Notes: generated from the letters alone by a model not told the origin. Shown: positions 54,366 to 63,670, counted from the first letter of the stretch. The stretch is 64,000 nucleotides of DNA from Bacteroides faecium (GCF_012113595.1 NZ_CP050831.1:4092001-4156000), one strand, 5' to 3'. Translations and numbers: made by a program.

Positions 54366-55515
54366 GCACCGTTATTTCCGGCCATGCACCGAAGCGGAAA
54401 GGTAATCCTACATAACCGATTCCAACATTGACATATAAGCCACGTGTACCTTCCAAGTACATTCCACCCCATTCGGGATAGACATATACAGAAGGAGAGT
54501 AGTTACCGAATTGAAGCTGCATGGCGTGAGTATGTCCTGCCAACATTAAATCTACGTCCGATTTGGGTAACACTTCCCGCCGCCAGTGCGTAGGATTGTG
54601 GCTCAACAGTATTTGGAACATACCGTCAGTGCCGGCTTTTGCCCCGGCGAGATCGCCATGTTGGGAGAAGGGCGGTTCACCTTCATTTTCTACTCCGATA
54701 AGGGCAATACTGTCATTTCCCTGAATCAGAATGGAATGTGAGTTATTCAGCAGTTTCCATCCCATAGCTACCTGCCTTTGCTCTAAATCAATCAGATTAT
54801 CGTCTTGCTCCTGCTTGCTTTTCCAACGGAAATAAGGACCGTAATCGTGATTTCCCAAGATGGAGTAAACCCCGTCTTTAGCTTTCAACCGGGCTAGTAT
54901 TTCCTGAAAACCGTCCAATTCCTTCGCACGGTGATTTACCAAGTCTCCGGTGAAGACAATAAGATCGGGCTGTTGAGCGTTTACCAGGTTTACCATTTTC
55001 TCGATATCAGGTGCATTTCCTATCCAACTACCGATATGTAAGTCTGAAAGCTGTACAATGCGGTATCCGTCAAAAGCTTGGGGAAGCCGGGGAGAGGAGT
55101 AGGTGACTTCTTTGACCTCAAACCGGCTTCGTCCGATGAAAGAACCGTAGAGAATCATAATAATACAGATGACAGCTAATGTCAATCCTGTACAGATAAA
55201 CGGAGTACGTGGCACCCGGAGCCATTTATGAAAAGGAATCCCAATGACAGTGCAGACAGCCAATAGCAGTTTGGGAGCTGCAAACAGGAAGAAGAAGACA
55301 GAAAACCATCCGATATCCCTCGTATGGCTTTCGGAGAAAGGATTATTGGCAAAAAATACCAGATACACCAGTCCCGCAAGGATAAGGACACTCGGTATCC
55401 AATAGAGGATTCGCAACCATCGCTTTGCTGTGAGCCGGACGATAAAACGAAGATACAGATATATATCCGGTAGGATCAGAAACAATAGCAGGAATATAAA
55501 TAAACGTTGTAACAT
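54349..55515 (-). CDS. membrane-anchored metallophosphoesterase
   Basis: A 388-residue protein with about four N-terminal membrane helices (residues 1-125) and a calcineurin-like phosphoesterase domain behind them (about 150-388): QLSDLHIGSW, FTGDLVNHR, LGNHDYGPYF, and the LAGHTHAMQLQ metal motif. It belongs to the YkuE/YaeI-like group, whose members act on lipid-linked or membrane phosphates such as UDP-diacylglucosamine; the substrate here is unknown. The stop lies 17 bases inside the 3' end of convergent sbcC. Confidence 0.88.
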   Translation of the reverse strand: MLQRLFIFLLLFLILPDIYLYLRFIVRLTAKRWLRILYWIPSVLILAGLVYLVFFANNPFSESHTRDIGWFSVFFFLFAAPKLLLAVCTVIGIPFHKWLRVPRTPFICTGLTLAVICIIMILYGSFIGRSRFEVKEVTYSSPRLPQAFDGYRIVQLSDLHIGSWIGNAPDIEKMVNLVNAQQPDLIVFTGDLVNHRAKELDGFQEILARLKAKDGVYSILGNHDYGPYFRWKSKQEQDDNLIDLEQRQVAMGWKLLNNSHSILIQGNDSIALIGVENEGEPPFSQHGDLAGAKAGTDGMFQILLSHNPTHWRREVLPKSDVDLMLAGHTHAMQLQFGNYSPSVYVYPEWGGMYLEGTRGLYVNVGIGYVGLPFRFGAWPEITVLTLRR

Positions 55516-55551
55516 GCTGATTCGGAGTTAATATATTTAGAGTCTCTATTT

Positions 55552-56127
55552 TTATATCAATTCATTTAATTCGCTCAGGTTCTTTTTGATTTCGTGAATA
55601 CGGTTAAGGAATTTCTTGCGGTAAATCCATAGGATCAAGCCAAGTCCGCCACCCCATAACAGAAAGAAAAAGAGCATCATACTTATTCCATATTGCCATA
55701 CTTGCCAGTAAATAAATGAAAGTACAGCCAGTATCAGAAGAAAGATAATGGCAAACAACCGTTCTCTGATAGTCCACCGATGGATACGGTTGACGCGGCC
55801 AATCACTTCCACAAGCGGCATTTCGTCTATTTGAGTCCGTTGGAGAAAACGGGTGGTGACGATGTCCCAGCAAAGTGCCGGAATCCAGGCAAGAAGGATG
55901 ATGATATAGATTGGATTCAAACGGTTGTGTAACAATACTTCCGCTAAAAACAATATTAATACCGGCAGAGAAATCAGGATCAGCTTGATATTCAGGTTGG
56001 CAATGGCATGGATACCTTTGTCAGCATGTCCTATCAGCTTCGAAAGCTCTTCTTCCTTGATAAGCTCCTTGTCTTTCAAGTGCTCATCGAGGGCATTCCA
56101 GGATTTTTTCAGTTCTTCCAGTTCCAT
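55552..56127 (-). CDS. four-helix membrane protein, probable partner of the ECF sigma factor
   Basis: A 191-residue protein: a charged N-terminal stretch (MELEELKKSWNALDEHLKDK, about 1-40), then two helical hairpins in the membrane (about 47-64 with 73-90, and 124-142 with 148-168) and a short charged tail. It starts 5 bases after the ECF sigma gene on the same strand. This pairing suggests an anti-sigma factor in which the N-terminal cytoplasmic segment holds the sigma factor, but it has no zinc-binding anti-sigma or FecR domain, so that is inference. Confidence 0.65.
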   Translation of the reverse strand: MELEELKKSWNALDEHLKDKELIKEEELSKLIGHADKGIHAIANLNIKLILISLPVLILFLAEVLLHNRLNPIYIIILLAWIPALCWDIVTTRFLQRTQIDEMPLVEVIGRVNRIHRWTIRERLFAIIFLLILAVLSFIYWQVWQYGISMMLFFFLLWGGGLGLILWIYRKKFLNRIHEIKKNLSELNELI

Positions 56128-56132
56128 ATATC

Positions 56133-56645
56133 TTATTCCTCCTTTTTCATTCTTTTAAGTTTGTCTTTGATACGACTTAGCTTGGTCGCCACGTTCGTTA
56201 CCGTCAACCCCGTGATTTCTGCGATTTCCTCATAACTTTTATCTTCGAGATAAAGCAGGATGATTGACTTGTCGAGTTGTCCCAGTTGGTTAATCATCCG
56301 ATAGAGCTGTTTCAGCATTTCATTGATCGGGTCGTGTGCTTCGCTTGTCCAGTCAATCTCATGGGTAAGGCTGACGATTTCCGGTACATTTTTCTCTTTA
56401 CGATAAAAACTGATACAGGTGTTGAGGGCAATACGGTAAATCCATGTGGAAATCTTACATTCTTTTCTGAATTTGGGAAAAGCTTTCCAAATATTCAGTA
56501 TCACATCCTGATAGAGATCGTTGAGAGGAGCGTTCGGATTGGCATACAGATAGCATACTTTGTAGATAACCCGTTCATATTCACGGATGACCGACAAGAA
56601 CTCTTGCTCAATGGGGTTATTTGCCTCTGTTGCTCGTTCTCTCAT
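56133..56645 (-). CDS. ECF-type RNA polymerase sigma factor
   Basis: ECF sigma factor of 170 residues. Region 2: NDLYQDVILNIWKAFPKFRKECKISTWIYRIALNTCISFYRK. Region 4: LGQLDKSIILLYLEDKSYEEIAEITGLTVTNVATKLSRIKDKLK. Unlike the sigma factor at 9302-9904 it has no fecR or susC neighbour; it pairs instead with a small membrane protein. It is therefore more likely a general envelope-stress type sigma than a glycan-locus regulator. Confidence 0.93.
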   Translation of the reverse strand: MRERATEANNPIEQEFLSVIREYERVIYKVCYLYANPNAPLNDLYQDVILNIWKAFPKFRKECKISTWIYRIALNTCISFYRKEKNVPEIVSLTHEIDWTSEAHDPINEMLKQLYRMINQLGQLDKSIILLYLEDKSYEEIAEITGLTVTNVATKLSRIKDKLKRMKKEE

Positions 56646-56712
56646 GGAGTTTATAATTGCTTTTTTGGTTAGTTAGTCGTGAGAAAAGGAGAAAAATCAC
56701 AGTAAATGGAAG

Positions 56713-57615
56713 CTATTGTAAATTGGCTGCCAGGAATTTACGGATTTCTTCTACGTTCTTTCCCCGGCGACGGGCATAATCTTCGAGTTGGTCTTCACCA
56801 ATCTTGCCAACAGAGAAATATTCGGCTGCCGGATGCGCGAACATCAGTCCGCAAACGGATGCGTGAGGATACATTGCTCCGTTTTCAGTCAGCGAAATAC
56901 CTATCTGTTTCATATCTAAGAGGTCGTCTAGCAGGAAGTTGACGGATTGATCCGGCAAAGAAGGATAACCGACTGCCGGGCGGATTCCCTGATATTTCTC
57001 AACCAGCAAATCTGCCATACCTAAATTTTCATTCTTGGCATATCCCCATGCTTCTTTTCGTACATATTCATGCATCTTCTCCGTAGCTGCTTCCGCAAGT
57101 CGGTCGGAGAGGGTTTGGACGAGTAAATGTTTATATGGATCCTGTTCATACAGTCCTTCCATATCTGCGTCAATAGAAGAAGCAAAAGCACCGATAGTAT
57201 CCGGGATGCCGGAAGACAGCGGACGGATAAAGTCGCTTAAACAGACAAAGGGACTACCGTCCTTTTTAGGCGTTTGCTGACGAAGTAAAGGGAAGGTAAT
57301 GAACTGTCCTTCCTCCTTCTCAATCAACAGGTTATCTCCATCGGAATTTGCCTTGCAGAGTTTGAAGATTGTCTTTACTTCATAGTCACGGTCGAGCGAA
57401 TCCAGCATCCGGTTGGCCTCTTTGAATAATTGCATGGCTTCGGCGGCTTTGCTACGCTCTTCTTCGGGGAAGCTGGCCAGCCACATGGCACGGCAGGCAT
57501 CGCATCCATGAATGTTGGCAATAGCCGCAAAACGTGGTTGGAAACCCCATGCATGAAAGAAGTAAATCCAGTTGATGTATGGGGTGACGTTATGTATTTT
57601 ATAAGGTAGAATCAT
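56713..57615 (-). CDS. stand-alone methionine synthase reactivation (AdoMet-binding) domain
   Basis: A 300-residue protein matching only the C-terminal activation domain of cobalamin-dependent methionine synthase (MetH). INWIYFFHAWGF opens it, and GIRPAVGYPSLPDQSVN near residue 208 is the S-adenosylmethionine-binding signature, followed by LTENGAMYPHASVCGLMFAHPAAEYFSVG. It should reductively remethylate the oxidised cobalamin of a MetH lacking this domain, encoded elsewhere. In B. thetaiotaomicron a split arrangement of this kind is, as I recall, needed for methionine synthesis. It lies downstream of pyrC on the same strand. Confidence 0.88.
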   Translation of the reverse strand: MILPYKIHNVTPYINWIYFFHAWGFQPRFAAIANIHGCDACRAMWLASFPEEERSKAAEAMQLFKEANRMLDSLDRDYEVKTIFKLCKANSDGDNLLIEKEEGQFITFPLLRQQTPKKDGSPFVCLSDFIRPLSSGIPDTIGAFASSIDADMEGLYEQDPYKHLLVQTLSDRLAEAATEKMHEYVRKEAWGYAKNENLGMADLLVEKYQGIRPAVGYPSLPDQSVNFLLDDLLDMKQIGISLTENGAMYPHASVCGLMFAHPAAEYFSVGKIGEDQLEDYARRRGKNVEEIRKFLAANLQ

Positions 57616-57636
57616 AAGCCATATAATTAAATATTT

Positions 57637-57716
57637 AGGCGCGGATTACACGGATTTCACGGTTTTTAGAAAATGGATTACATAGAACGACAGCGTAATC
57701 TGCGTAATCCGTGCCT
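57637..57716. repeat. dispersed intergenic element with inverted AATCCGTG arms
   Basis: AGGCGCGGATTAC (57637-57649) pairs with GTAATCCGTGCCT (57704-57716) with one mismatch across an 80-base unit. Inside, GGATTACACGGATTTCACGG repeats a ten-base word. The left arm resembles the element in the hisG-hisD spacer (14636-14664). It fills the gap between pyrC and the MetH-activation gene and contains no ORF. Confidence 0.6.
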
Positions 57717-57728
57717 GAAAAATCTTAT

Positions 57729-59069
57729 TTATCGTTCAAAGAACAACTCTTGTCCGCGATAAGTTTCGTCTATCTCTCCGTTGTTGTATAACAGATGTCC
57801 GTTTGCAAATGTTTTCTCCACTTTCCAGTTGAAAGTATACCCTTCCAGCGGGCTCCATTTACATTTGCTTAAAATACAGCCGGTTGTTACTGTCCACTTA
57901 TTGTCAGGGCGTACCAAAACAAGGTCTGCTTGATAACCTTTACGAATGAATCCGCGATTTTGTATTTCGTACATTTGCGCAGGTGCGTGAGCCATCTTTT
58001 CTACTATTTTTTCAATGGTAAACGCTCCTTTGTCAACCAGTTCAAGCATACTGACTAATGAGAATTGAATCATCGGCATACCGGACATGGCTTTCAGTGC
58101 TCCTCCCTCTTTCTCACTTAGCAAGTGCGGAGCATGATCTGTTGCAATAGCGTCAATAAGACCGCTATTGACTGCTTCCTGCAATGCTTTCCGGTCTTCG
58201 GCTGTCTTGATGGCAGGGTTACATTTGATACGTGCCCCTAGCGTCTGATAATCTTCTTCGGTAAAAAGCAAGTGGGAGTCGCAGGCTTCTGCTGTGATTC
58301 TCTTTTGTGCCAAAGGAGCGTTGGAGAACAAACTCAATTCTTTAGCGGTGGAGATATGCATGATATGCAGACGCGCGTTGGTTTCACGTGCCAGTTTCAC
58401 TGCCAGTTCGGAAGAGCGGTAGCAGGCCTCTTCTGAGCGGATCACAGGATGGAGAGCCAGAGGTACATCGTCTCCGTATTCTTTTTTATATTTATCCGTA
58501 TTTTCTTTGATGATTCCCTGATCTTCGCAATGGGCGGCGATAAGCAGATCCGTTCCGCCGAAGATATTGCGCAGGCTGGCCATGCGGTCTACCAGCATAT
58601 TGCCGGTACTTGACCCCATAAACAACTTCACACCACAGACACGGTGTTTGTCTAACTTTGTAAACTGGGTATAGTTATTATTGGTTGCTCCGAAATAGCA
58701 GGAGTAGTTGACTGACGACTTTTCGCCCAGTAGAGCAAATTTCTCGTCCAGGGCTTCCAAAGTGGTGGTTTGCGGATTGGTATTCGGCATATCCATGATG
58801 GAAGTGATGCCACCGGCTGCCGCGGCATGGCTTTCTGTGGTAATATCTGCCTTATGAGTCAGTCCCGGATCACGGAAATGTACATGTTCGTCGATGGCAC
58901 CCGGCAAAAGGTAACATCCGGTTGCATCTATGATTTCGTCACAAGGCGCAGTTGCTTTTTCTTCGCCTGCCAATATTTCGGCGATTTTTTCGTCTTCGAT
59001 TACAACCGAACCCAGTACTTTTCTTCCTTCGTTGACAATAACGGCATTTTGAATCAGTGTACGTTTCAT
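57729..59069 (-). CDS. pyrC: dihydroorotase
   Basis: Zinc amidohydrolase of pyrimidine synthesis closing carbamoyl-aspartate to dihydroorotate, 446 residues (type I, long form). Metal-site motifs: DEHVHFRDPG (His62, His64), GVKLFMGSSTGNMLVD where the carbamylated Lys sits, AAHCEDQG, LHIMHISTA, and ATDHAPH. Its start overlaps the stop of the upstream glycosyltransferase gene by 4 bases, so the two are co-transcribed. Some Bacteroides paralogues are hydantoinase-like, but the motifs favour PyrC. Confidence 0.93.
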   Translation of the reverse strand: MKRTLIQNAVIVNEGRKVLGSVVIEDEKIAEILAGEEKATAPCDEIIDATGCYLLPGAIDEHVHFRDPGLTHKADITTESHAAAAGGITSIMDMPNTNPQTTTLEALDEKFALLGEKSSVNYSCYFGATNNNYTQFTKLDKHRVCGVKLFMGSSTGNMLVDRMASLRNIFGGTDLLIAAHCEDQGIIKENTDKYKKEYGDDVPLALHPVIRSEEACYRSSELAVKLARETNARLHIMHISTAKELSLFSNAPLAQKRITAEACDSHLLFTEEDYQTLGARIKCNPAIKTAEDRKALQEAVNSGLIDAIATDHAPHLLSEKEGGALKAMSGMPMIQFSLVSMLELVDKGAFTIEKIVEKMAHAPAQMYEIQNRGFIRKGYQADLVLVRPDNKWTVTTGCILSKCKWSPLEGYTFNWKVEKTFANGHLLYNNGEIDETYRGQELFFER

Positions 59070-59809
59070 TTCTTTTGTGGGAATTTATGGAACCAACTAT
59101 TTACTTTTAATTTAATCACACCGAATATGGCTTCTCCGAAGATACTGCTGTTCATCTTGGAAGTACCCAGTTCGCGATTGATGAAGATAACGGGAACTTC
59201 GATGATTTTGAAGCCGCATTTATAAGCGGTGAATTTCATTTCAATCTGAAAAGCGTATCCTTTAAAACGAATATGGTCTAAATCAATCGTTTCCAATACC
59301 TGGCGGCGGTAACAAACAAATCCGGCGGTTGTATCGTGTACGGGAATGCCTGTGATAAATCTCACATATTTGGATGCGAAATAGGACATCAGTACCCGTC
59401 CCATCGGCCAGTTCACTACGTTCACTCCGCTGACGTAGCGGGAGCCGATAGATACATCTCCACCCTGTTCCGAGCAAGCCTGATATAAACGGGGTAAATC
59501 GTTCGGGTTATGGCTGAAATCGGCATCCATTTCGAAGATATATTCGTATGCGTGTTCCAGTGCCCATTTGAAACCGGTAATGTAGGCAGTGCCCAGTCCC
59601 AGTTTTCCTTTACGTTCGATCATGAAAAGACGTTCGGGAAATTCTTGTTGCAAGGTCTTTACGATAGTTGCCGTTCCGTCCGGCGATCCGTCTTCTATTA
59701 CCAGAATATGGAATACTTTGGGAAGTCCGAAAACGGCACGGATGATATTTTCTATGTTCTCCCGTTCATTATAGGTGGGGATAATTACGATGCTATCCGA
59801 TGTTTGCAT
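59066..59809 (-). CDS. polyprenol monophosphomannose synthase-like glycosyltransferase (GT2)
   Basis: A 247-residue GT-A enzyme without membrane helices, resembling the DPM1 catalytic subunit: IIPTYNERENIENI at the N-terminus, VIEDGSPDGTATIV, the metal-binding FEMDADFSHNP (Asp-Ala-Asp at 95-97), and FITGIPVHDTTAGFVCYRRQVL. It should transfer a sugar (probably mannose from GDP-mannose) to a polyprenyl phosphate, providing a donor for glycosylation on the far side of the membrane, in keeping with general protein O-glycosylation in Bacteroides. It overlaps pyrC by 4 bases. Confidence 0.88.
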   Translation of the reverse strand: MQTSDSIVIIPTYNERENIENIIRAVFGLPKVFHILVIEDGSPDGTATIVKTLQQEFPERLFMIERKGKLGLGTAYITGFKWALEHAYEYIFEMDADFSHNPNDLPRLYQACSEQGGDVSIGSRYVSGVNVVNWPMGRVLMSYFASKYVRFITGIPVHDTTAGFVCYRRQVLETIDLDHIRFKGYAFQIEMKFTAYKCGFKIIEVPVIFINRELGTSKMNSSIFGEAIFGVIKLKVNSWFHKFPQKK

Positions 59810-60196
59810 ATAGTTTCTATAAATTTAGAAACAAAAGTAGCTCTTTTCCTTTAGTTACGGATGAACTAAGGAATATTTAACGTGAAGATTAAGGCTCTGT
59901 AACTAGCCGGTGTTGGTAAAGAACGAACTGTTACTTATAAATGATTGTGCAGAAGTCTTAAAACGAGTGGTATCCGGGATGCTCATCCGGGGATGTACAA
60001 GATGCTCATCTGGGAATGTACGAGATGCTCATCTGGGGATGTACGAGATGCTCATCTCGGTTATGTTTTCTTTTAATGCAAACTGTGGAGTGGTTATACG
60101 CTTCGCCTCTATGTTACTTGTGAACTCTTCTTTTCCGACTTATTTAAGGTCTTGTTCCGCTTTTTTTGTACTTTTGCGGTGAAATTCTTAATAGGT
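59810..60196. other. divergent intergenic region between the DPM-like gene and mfd
   Basis: These 387 bases hold the 23-bp tandem array at 59978-60060 and, nearer mfd, a TACTTTTG box at 60169-60176 that may be the mfd promoter -7 element (no TTTG at the right distance). An open frame from 59910 runs across the array but reads through the repeats and lacks coding character. No hairpin terminator is needed as the flanking genes diverge. Confidence 0.5.
59978..60060. repeat. intergenic tandem array, 23-bp period (GATGCTCATC)
   Basis: Units start at 59978, 60001, 60024 and 60047: three full 23-base copies of GATGCTCATCYGGGRATGTACRA with 1-3 differences each, and a 14-base partial fourth. Each unit holds the small dyad GATG-CT-CATC. 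This is the best-preserved of the three arrays in the window. Confidence 0.88.
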
Positions 60197-63100
60197 ATGA
60201 CAATAACTGAGTTGCAACAACAATATGCTGCCCACCCCAATACGGCAGTAATGAAGCGCTTGTTGAAGGACACTTCTGTTCAAACTATCTTTTGTGGTGG
60301 ACTGTGCGCATCTGCTGCTTCCCTTTTTTCTTCTGTATTGGTGCAAGAGGGTGGTTGCCCGTTTGTTTTTATTTTAGGTGATCTTGAGGAAGCCGGATAT
60401 TTCTATCACGACCTGACACAGATATTGGGTACGGAGACGGTACTTTTCTTCCCCTCTTCTTTTCGTCGTTCCATCAAGTATGGGCAAAAAGATGCGGCCA
60501 ATGAGATTTTGCGTACGGAAGTATTGAGCCGTTTGCAGAAAGGGGAGAAGGGGCTGTGTATCGTTACCTATCCGGATGCGTTGGCGGAGAAAGTCGTGTC
60601 CCGCAAGGAACTGAGCAATAAAACGTTGAAACTGAACGTAGGCGAGAAGGTAGATACCATTTTTATAACGGACATTCTGCATAGCTACGGTTTTGAATAT
60701 GTGGATTATGTCTATGAACCGGGACAATATGCCGTTCGTGGTAGCATTATAGATGTTTTTTCTTTTGCTTCGGAATATCCCTATCGTATCGACTTCTTTG
60801 GTGATGAGGTAGAAAGTGTCCGTACCTTTGAAGTTGAAACCCAATTATCCCGTGAGAAGAAGGATGGAGTATCTATCGTGCCCGATTTGGCTGTGACAGG
60901 TGATGTGACTACTTCTTTCCTTGATTTTATTCCGAAAGATACGACTTTGGCGATGCGTGATTTTCTTTGGTTGCGCGAGCGGATTCAAGTGGTGCATGAC
61001 GATGCGTTGACACCGCAGGCGATAGCCGTTCAGGAAGCCGAAGAAAATGGCGGTATTACGTTGGAAGGGAAGTTGATAGACGGCAGTGAATTTACGGTAC
61101 GTGCGCTTGATTTCCGCCGTTTGGAATTTGGTAACAAGCCGACTGGTACGCCGAATGCCAGTGTGACTTTCAGCACTTCCGTCCAGCCTATCTTTCATAA
61201 GAATTTCGATTTGGTAGCCGGTTCTTTCAAGGATTATCAGGAAAAAGGATATTCGCTTTATATCTGTAGTGACAGTATGAAACAGACGGATCGTATCAGG
61301 GCTATTTTTGAAGACCGTGGCGATAAGATACAATTCACACCTGTTGAACGTACCATTCACGAAGGATTTGTAGATAACACTTTACGGCTCTGTATCTTTA
61401 CAGACCATCAGTTGTTCGACCGTTTCCATAAATATAATCTAAAAAGCGATAAAGCCCGTTCGGGAAAAGTGGCTCTTTCTTTGAAAGAATTGAACCAGTT
61501 TACTCCGGGCGATTATGTCGTACATACGGATCATGGTATCGGTCGTTTTTCCGGCTTGGTACGTATTCCGAATGGAGATACTACGCAGGAAGTTCTGAAG
61601 CTGGTCTTTCAGAATGAAGATGTTGTATTTGTTTCTATTCATTCCCTGCATAAGGTTTCTAAATATAAAGGAAAGGAAGGTGAAGCTCCGCGACTTAATA
61701 AGTTGGGTACGGGTGCATGGGAGAAACTGAAAGAACGTACAAAGAGCAAGATAAAGGATATTGCCCGTGATTTGATTAAGTTGTATTCGCAACGTCGGCA
61801 GGAGAAAGGTTTCTCTTATAGCCCCGATAGCTTCTTGCAGCGTGAGTTGGAAGCATCCTTCATTTATGAAGATACGCCGGATCAGAGCAAAGCGACTGTT
61901 GACGTAAAGGCGGACATGGAAAGTGATCGACCGATGGATCGCCTTGTTTGCGGGGACGTAGGTTTTGGAAAGACGGAAGTGGCTATCCGTGCCGCCTTCA
62001 AAGCGGTAGCCGATAATAAACAGGTAGCTGTTCTGGTGCCGACAACGGTGCTTGCCTACCAGCATTTCCAGACATTCCGCGAGCGTCTGAAAGGATTGCC
62101 TTGCCGGGTAGATTATCTAAGTCGCGCACGTACGGCTGCACAATCCAAAGCGGTTCTGAAAGGGTTGAAAGATGGGGAAATCGGTATCCTTATAGGTACT
62201 CACCGTATCCTGGGAAAAGATGTTCAATTTAAAGACTTGGGATTGCTGATTGTTGATGAGGAACAGAAATTCGGAGTTTCTGTAAAGGAGAAGCTGCGTC
62301 AACTAAAAGTGAATGTAGATACATTGACAATGACCGCCACCCCGATTCCCCGTACACTTCAATTCTCATTGATGGGTGCGCGTGACCTGAGTGTTATTTC
62401 TACCCCGCCGCCCAACCGTTATCCGATTCAGACCGAAGTGCACACCTTCAATGAAGAAGTAATCACGGATGCGATTAATTTTGAAATGAGCCGTAACGGT
62501 CAGGTTTTCTTTGTCAATAACCGAATCGCTAATTTACCGGAATTAAAAGCGATGATTGAACGACACATTCCGGATTGTCGTGTGGCAATCGGTCATGGGC
62601 AGATGGAACCGTCACAACTGGAGAAAATCATCCTGGACTTTGTCAACTATGATTATGATGTACTTTTGGCGACGACTATCATTGAAAGTGGTATTGATAT
62701 TCCGAATGCCAATACGATCATCATTAATCAAGCACAAAATTTTGGATTGAGCGATCTTCACCAAATGCGTGGACGGGTAGGACGTAGCAACAAGAAAGCC
62801 TTCTGCTATCTGTTGGCTCCGCCATTGAGCAGCCTTACCGCAGAAGGAAAACGACGACTTCAGGCAATCGAGAACTTTAGTGACCTTGGAAGCGGAATCC
62901 ATATTGCCATGCAGGATTTGGATATTCGTGGAGCAGGAAATCTGCTCGGTGCGGAACAAAGTGGATTCGTTGCGGATTTGGGATATGAAACGTATCAGAA
63001 AATTCTTTCCGAAGCTGTCCATGAACTGAAGAACGACGAATTTGCAGATTTGTATGCAGATGAAATCAAGAGTGAAGGACAGATTAGTGGTGAAGGATTT

Positions 63101-63577
63101 GTTGACGAATGTCAGGTGGAAAGCGATCTTGAGCTTTTATTACCGGCTAATTACGTAACCGGTAGTAGCGAACGTATGTTGCTCTATCGCGAATTGGATG
63201 GATTGACATTAGATAAGGATGTAGATGCCTTTCGTTCACGACTGGAAGACCGTTTCGGTCCTGTTCCACCGGAAACACAAGAGTTGCTGCGTATCGTTCC
63301 TCTCCGCCGCTTGGCAGCACGTTTGGGGGCGGAAAAAATATTCTTGAAAGGTGGGCGCATGACCCTGTTCTTTATATCCAATCCGGATAGTCCGTTCTAT
63401 CAGAGCCAGGCTTTTGGTAAGGTGATAGACTATATGATGAAATATACCCGTCGTTGTGATTTGAGGGAACAGAATGGAAGACGGAGTATGTTGATTAAGG
63501 ATGTATTGAATGTAGAGACAGCAGTCAGTGTGTTGCAGGAGATTGTGGCATTGCCGGTAAAAGAAGGAGTCGGATAG
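60197..63577 (+). CDS. mfd: transcription-repair coupling factor
   Basis: Mfd removes RNA polymerase stalled at DNA damage and recruits UvrA. 1126 residues from the start at 60197; the frame from 60152 adds 15 residues and overlaps a promoter-like box. Domains: UvrB-like N-terminal part (about 1-330), RNA-polymerase-interacting CarD-like domain at about 434 (FTPGDYVVHTDHGIGRFSG), RecG-like translocase with Walker A GDVGFGKTEVAIRAAFKA near 585 and DEEQ box near 686 (IVDEEQKFGV), MTATPIPRTL, DIPNANTIII, HQMRGRVGRS, and the C-terminal TRCF domain. Standard length. Confidence 0.96.
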   Translation: MTITELQQQYAAHPNTAVMKRLLKDTSVQTIFCGGLCASAASLFSSVLVQEGGCPFVFILGDLEEAGYFYHDLTQILGTETVLFFPSSFRRSIKYGQKDAANEILRTEVLSRLQKGEKGLCIVTYPDALAEKVVSRKELSNKTLKLNVGEKVDTIFITDILHSYGFEYVDYVYEPGQYAVRGSIIDVFSFASEYPYRIDFFGDEVESVRTFEVETQLSREKKDGVSIVPDLAVTGDVTTSFLDFIPKDTTLAMRDFLWLRERIQVVHDDALTPQAIAVQEAEENGGITLEGKLIDGSEFTVRALDFRRLEFGNKPTGTPNASVTFSTSVQPIFHKNFDLVAGSFKDYQEKGYSLYICSDSMKQTDRIRAIFEDRGDKIQFTPVERTIHEGFVDNTLRLCIFTDHQLFDRFHKYNLKSDKARSGKVALSLKELNQFTPGDYVVHTDHGIGRFSGLVRIPNGDTTQEVLKLVFQNEDVVFVSIHSLHKVSKYKGKEGEAPRLNKLGTGAWEKLKERTKSKIKDIARDLIKLYSQRRQEKGFSYSPDSFLQRELEASFIYEDTPDQSKATVDVKADMESDRPMDRLVCGDVGFGKTEVAIRAAFKAVADNKQVAVLVPTTVLAYQHFQTFRERLKGLPCRVDYLSRARTAAQSKAVLKGLKDGEIGILIGTHRILGKDVQFKDLGLLIVDEEQKFGVSVKEKLRQLKVNVDTLTMTATPIPRTLQFSLMGARDLSVISTPPPNRYPIQTEVHTFNEEVITDAINFEMSRNGQVFFVNNRIANLPELKAMIERHIPDCRVAIGHGQMEPSQLEKIILDFVNYDYDVLLATTIIESGIDIPNANTIIINQAQNFGLSDLHQMRGRVGRSNKKAFCYLLAPPLSSLTAEGKRRLQAIENFSDLGSGIHIAMQDLDIRGAGNLLGAEQSGFVADLGYETYQKILSEAVHELKNDEFADLYADEIKSEGQISGEGFVDECQVESDLELLLPANYVTGSSERMLLYRELDGLTLDKDVDAFRSRLEDRFGPVPPETQELLRIVPLRRLAARLGAEKIFLKGGRMTLFFISNPDSPFYQSQAFGKVIDYMMKYTRRCDLREQNGRRSMLIKDVLNVETAVSVLQEIVALPVKEGVG

Positions 63578-63611
63578 TTTCTGTTCTCTGATGAAATTAA
63601 AAAATAATAAG

Positions 63612-63643
63612 TTTGTTTTATTGCATAAGTCTGTCTATCTTTG
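63612..63643 (+). promoter_or_regulatory. promoter of the toxin-antitoxin operon
   Basis: TTTG (63612-63615), 20 bases, TATCTTTG (63636-63643): both consensus boxes at ideal spacing, 28 bases ahead of the antitoxin start. Confidence 0.65.
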
Positions 63644-63670
63644 AACTCATAATAATAAGGTGTCACAAAT

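Noticed and set aside
59910..60182. 90-codon plus-strand ORF upstream of mfd
   Set aside because: It reads through the 23-bp tandem array and the mfd promoter region; the protein is low-complexity and has no coding signs.
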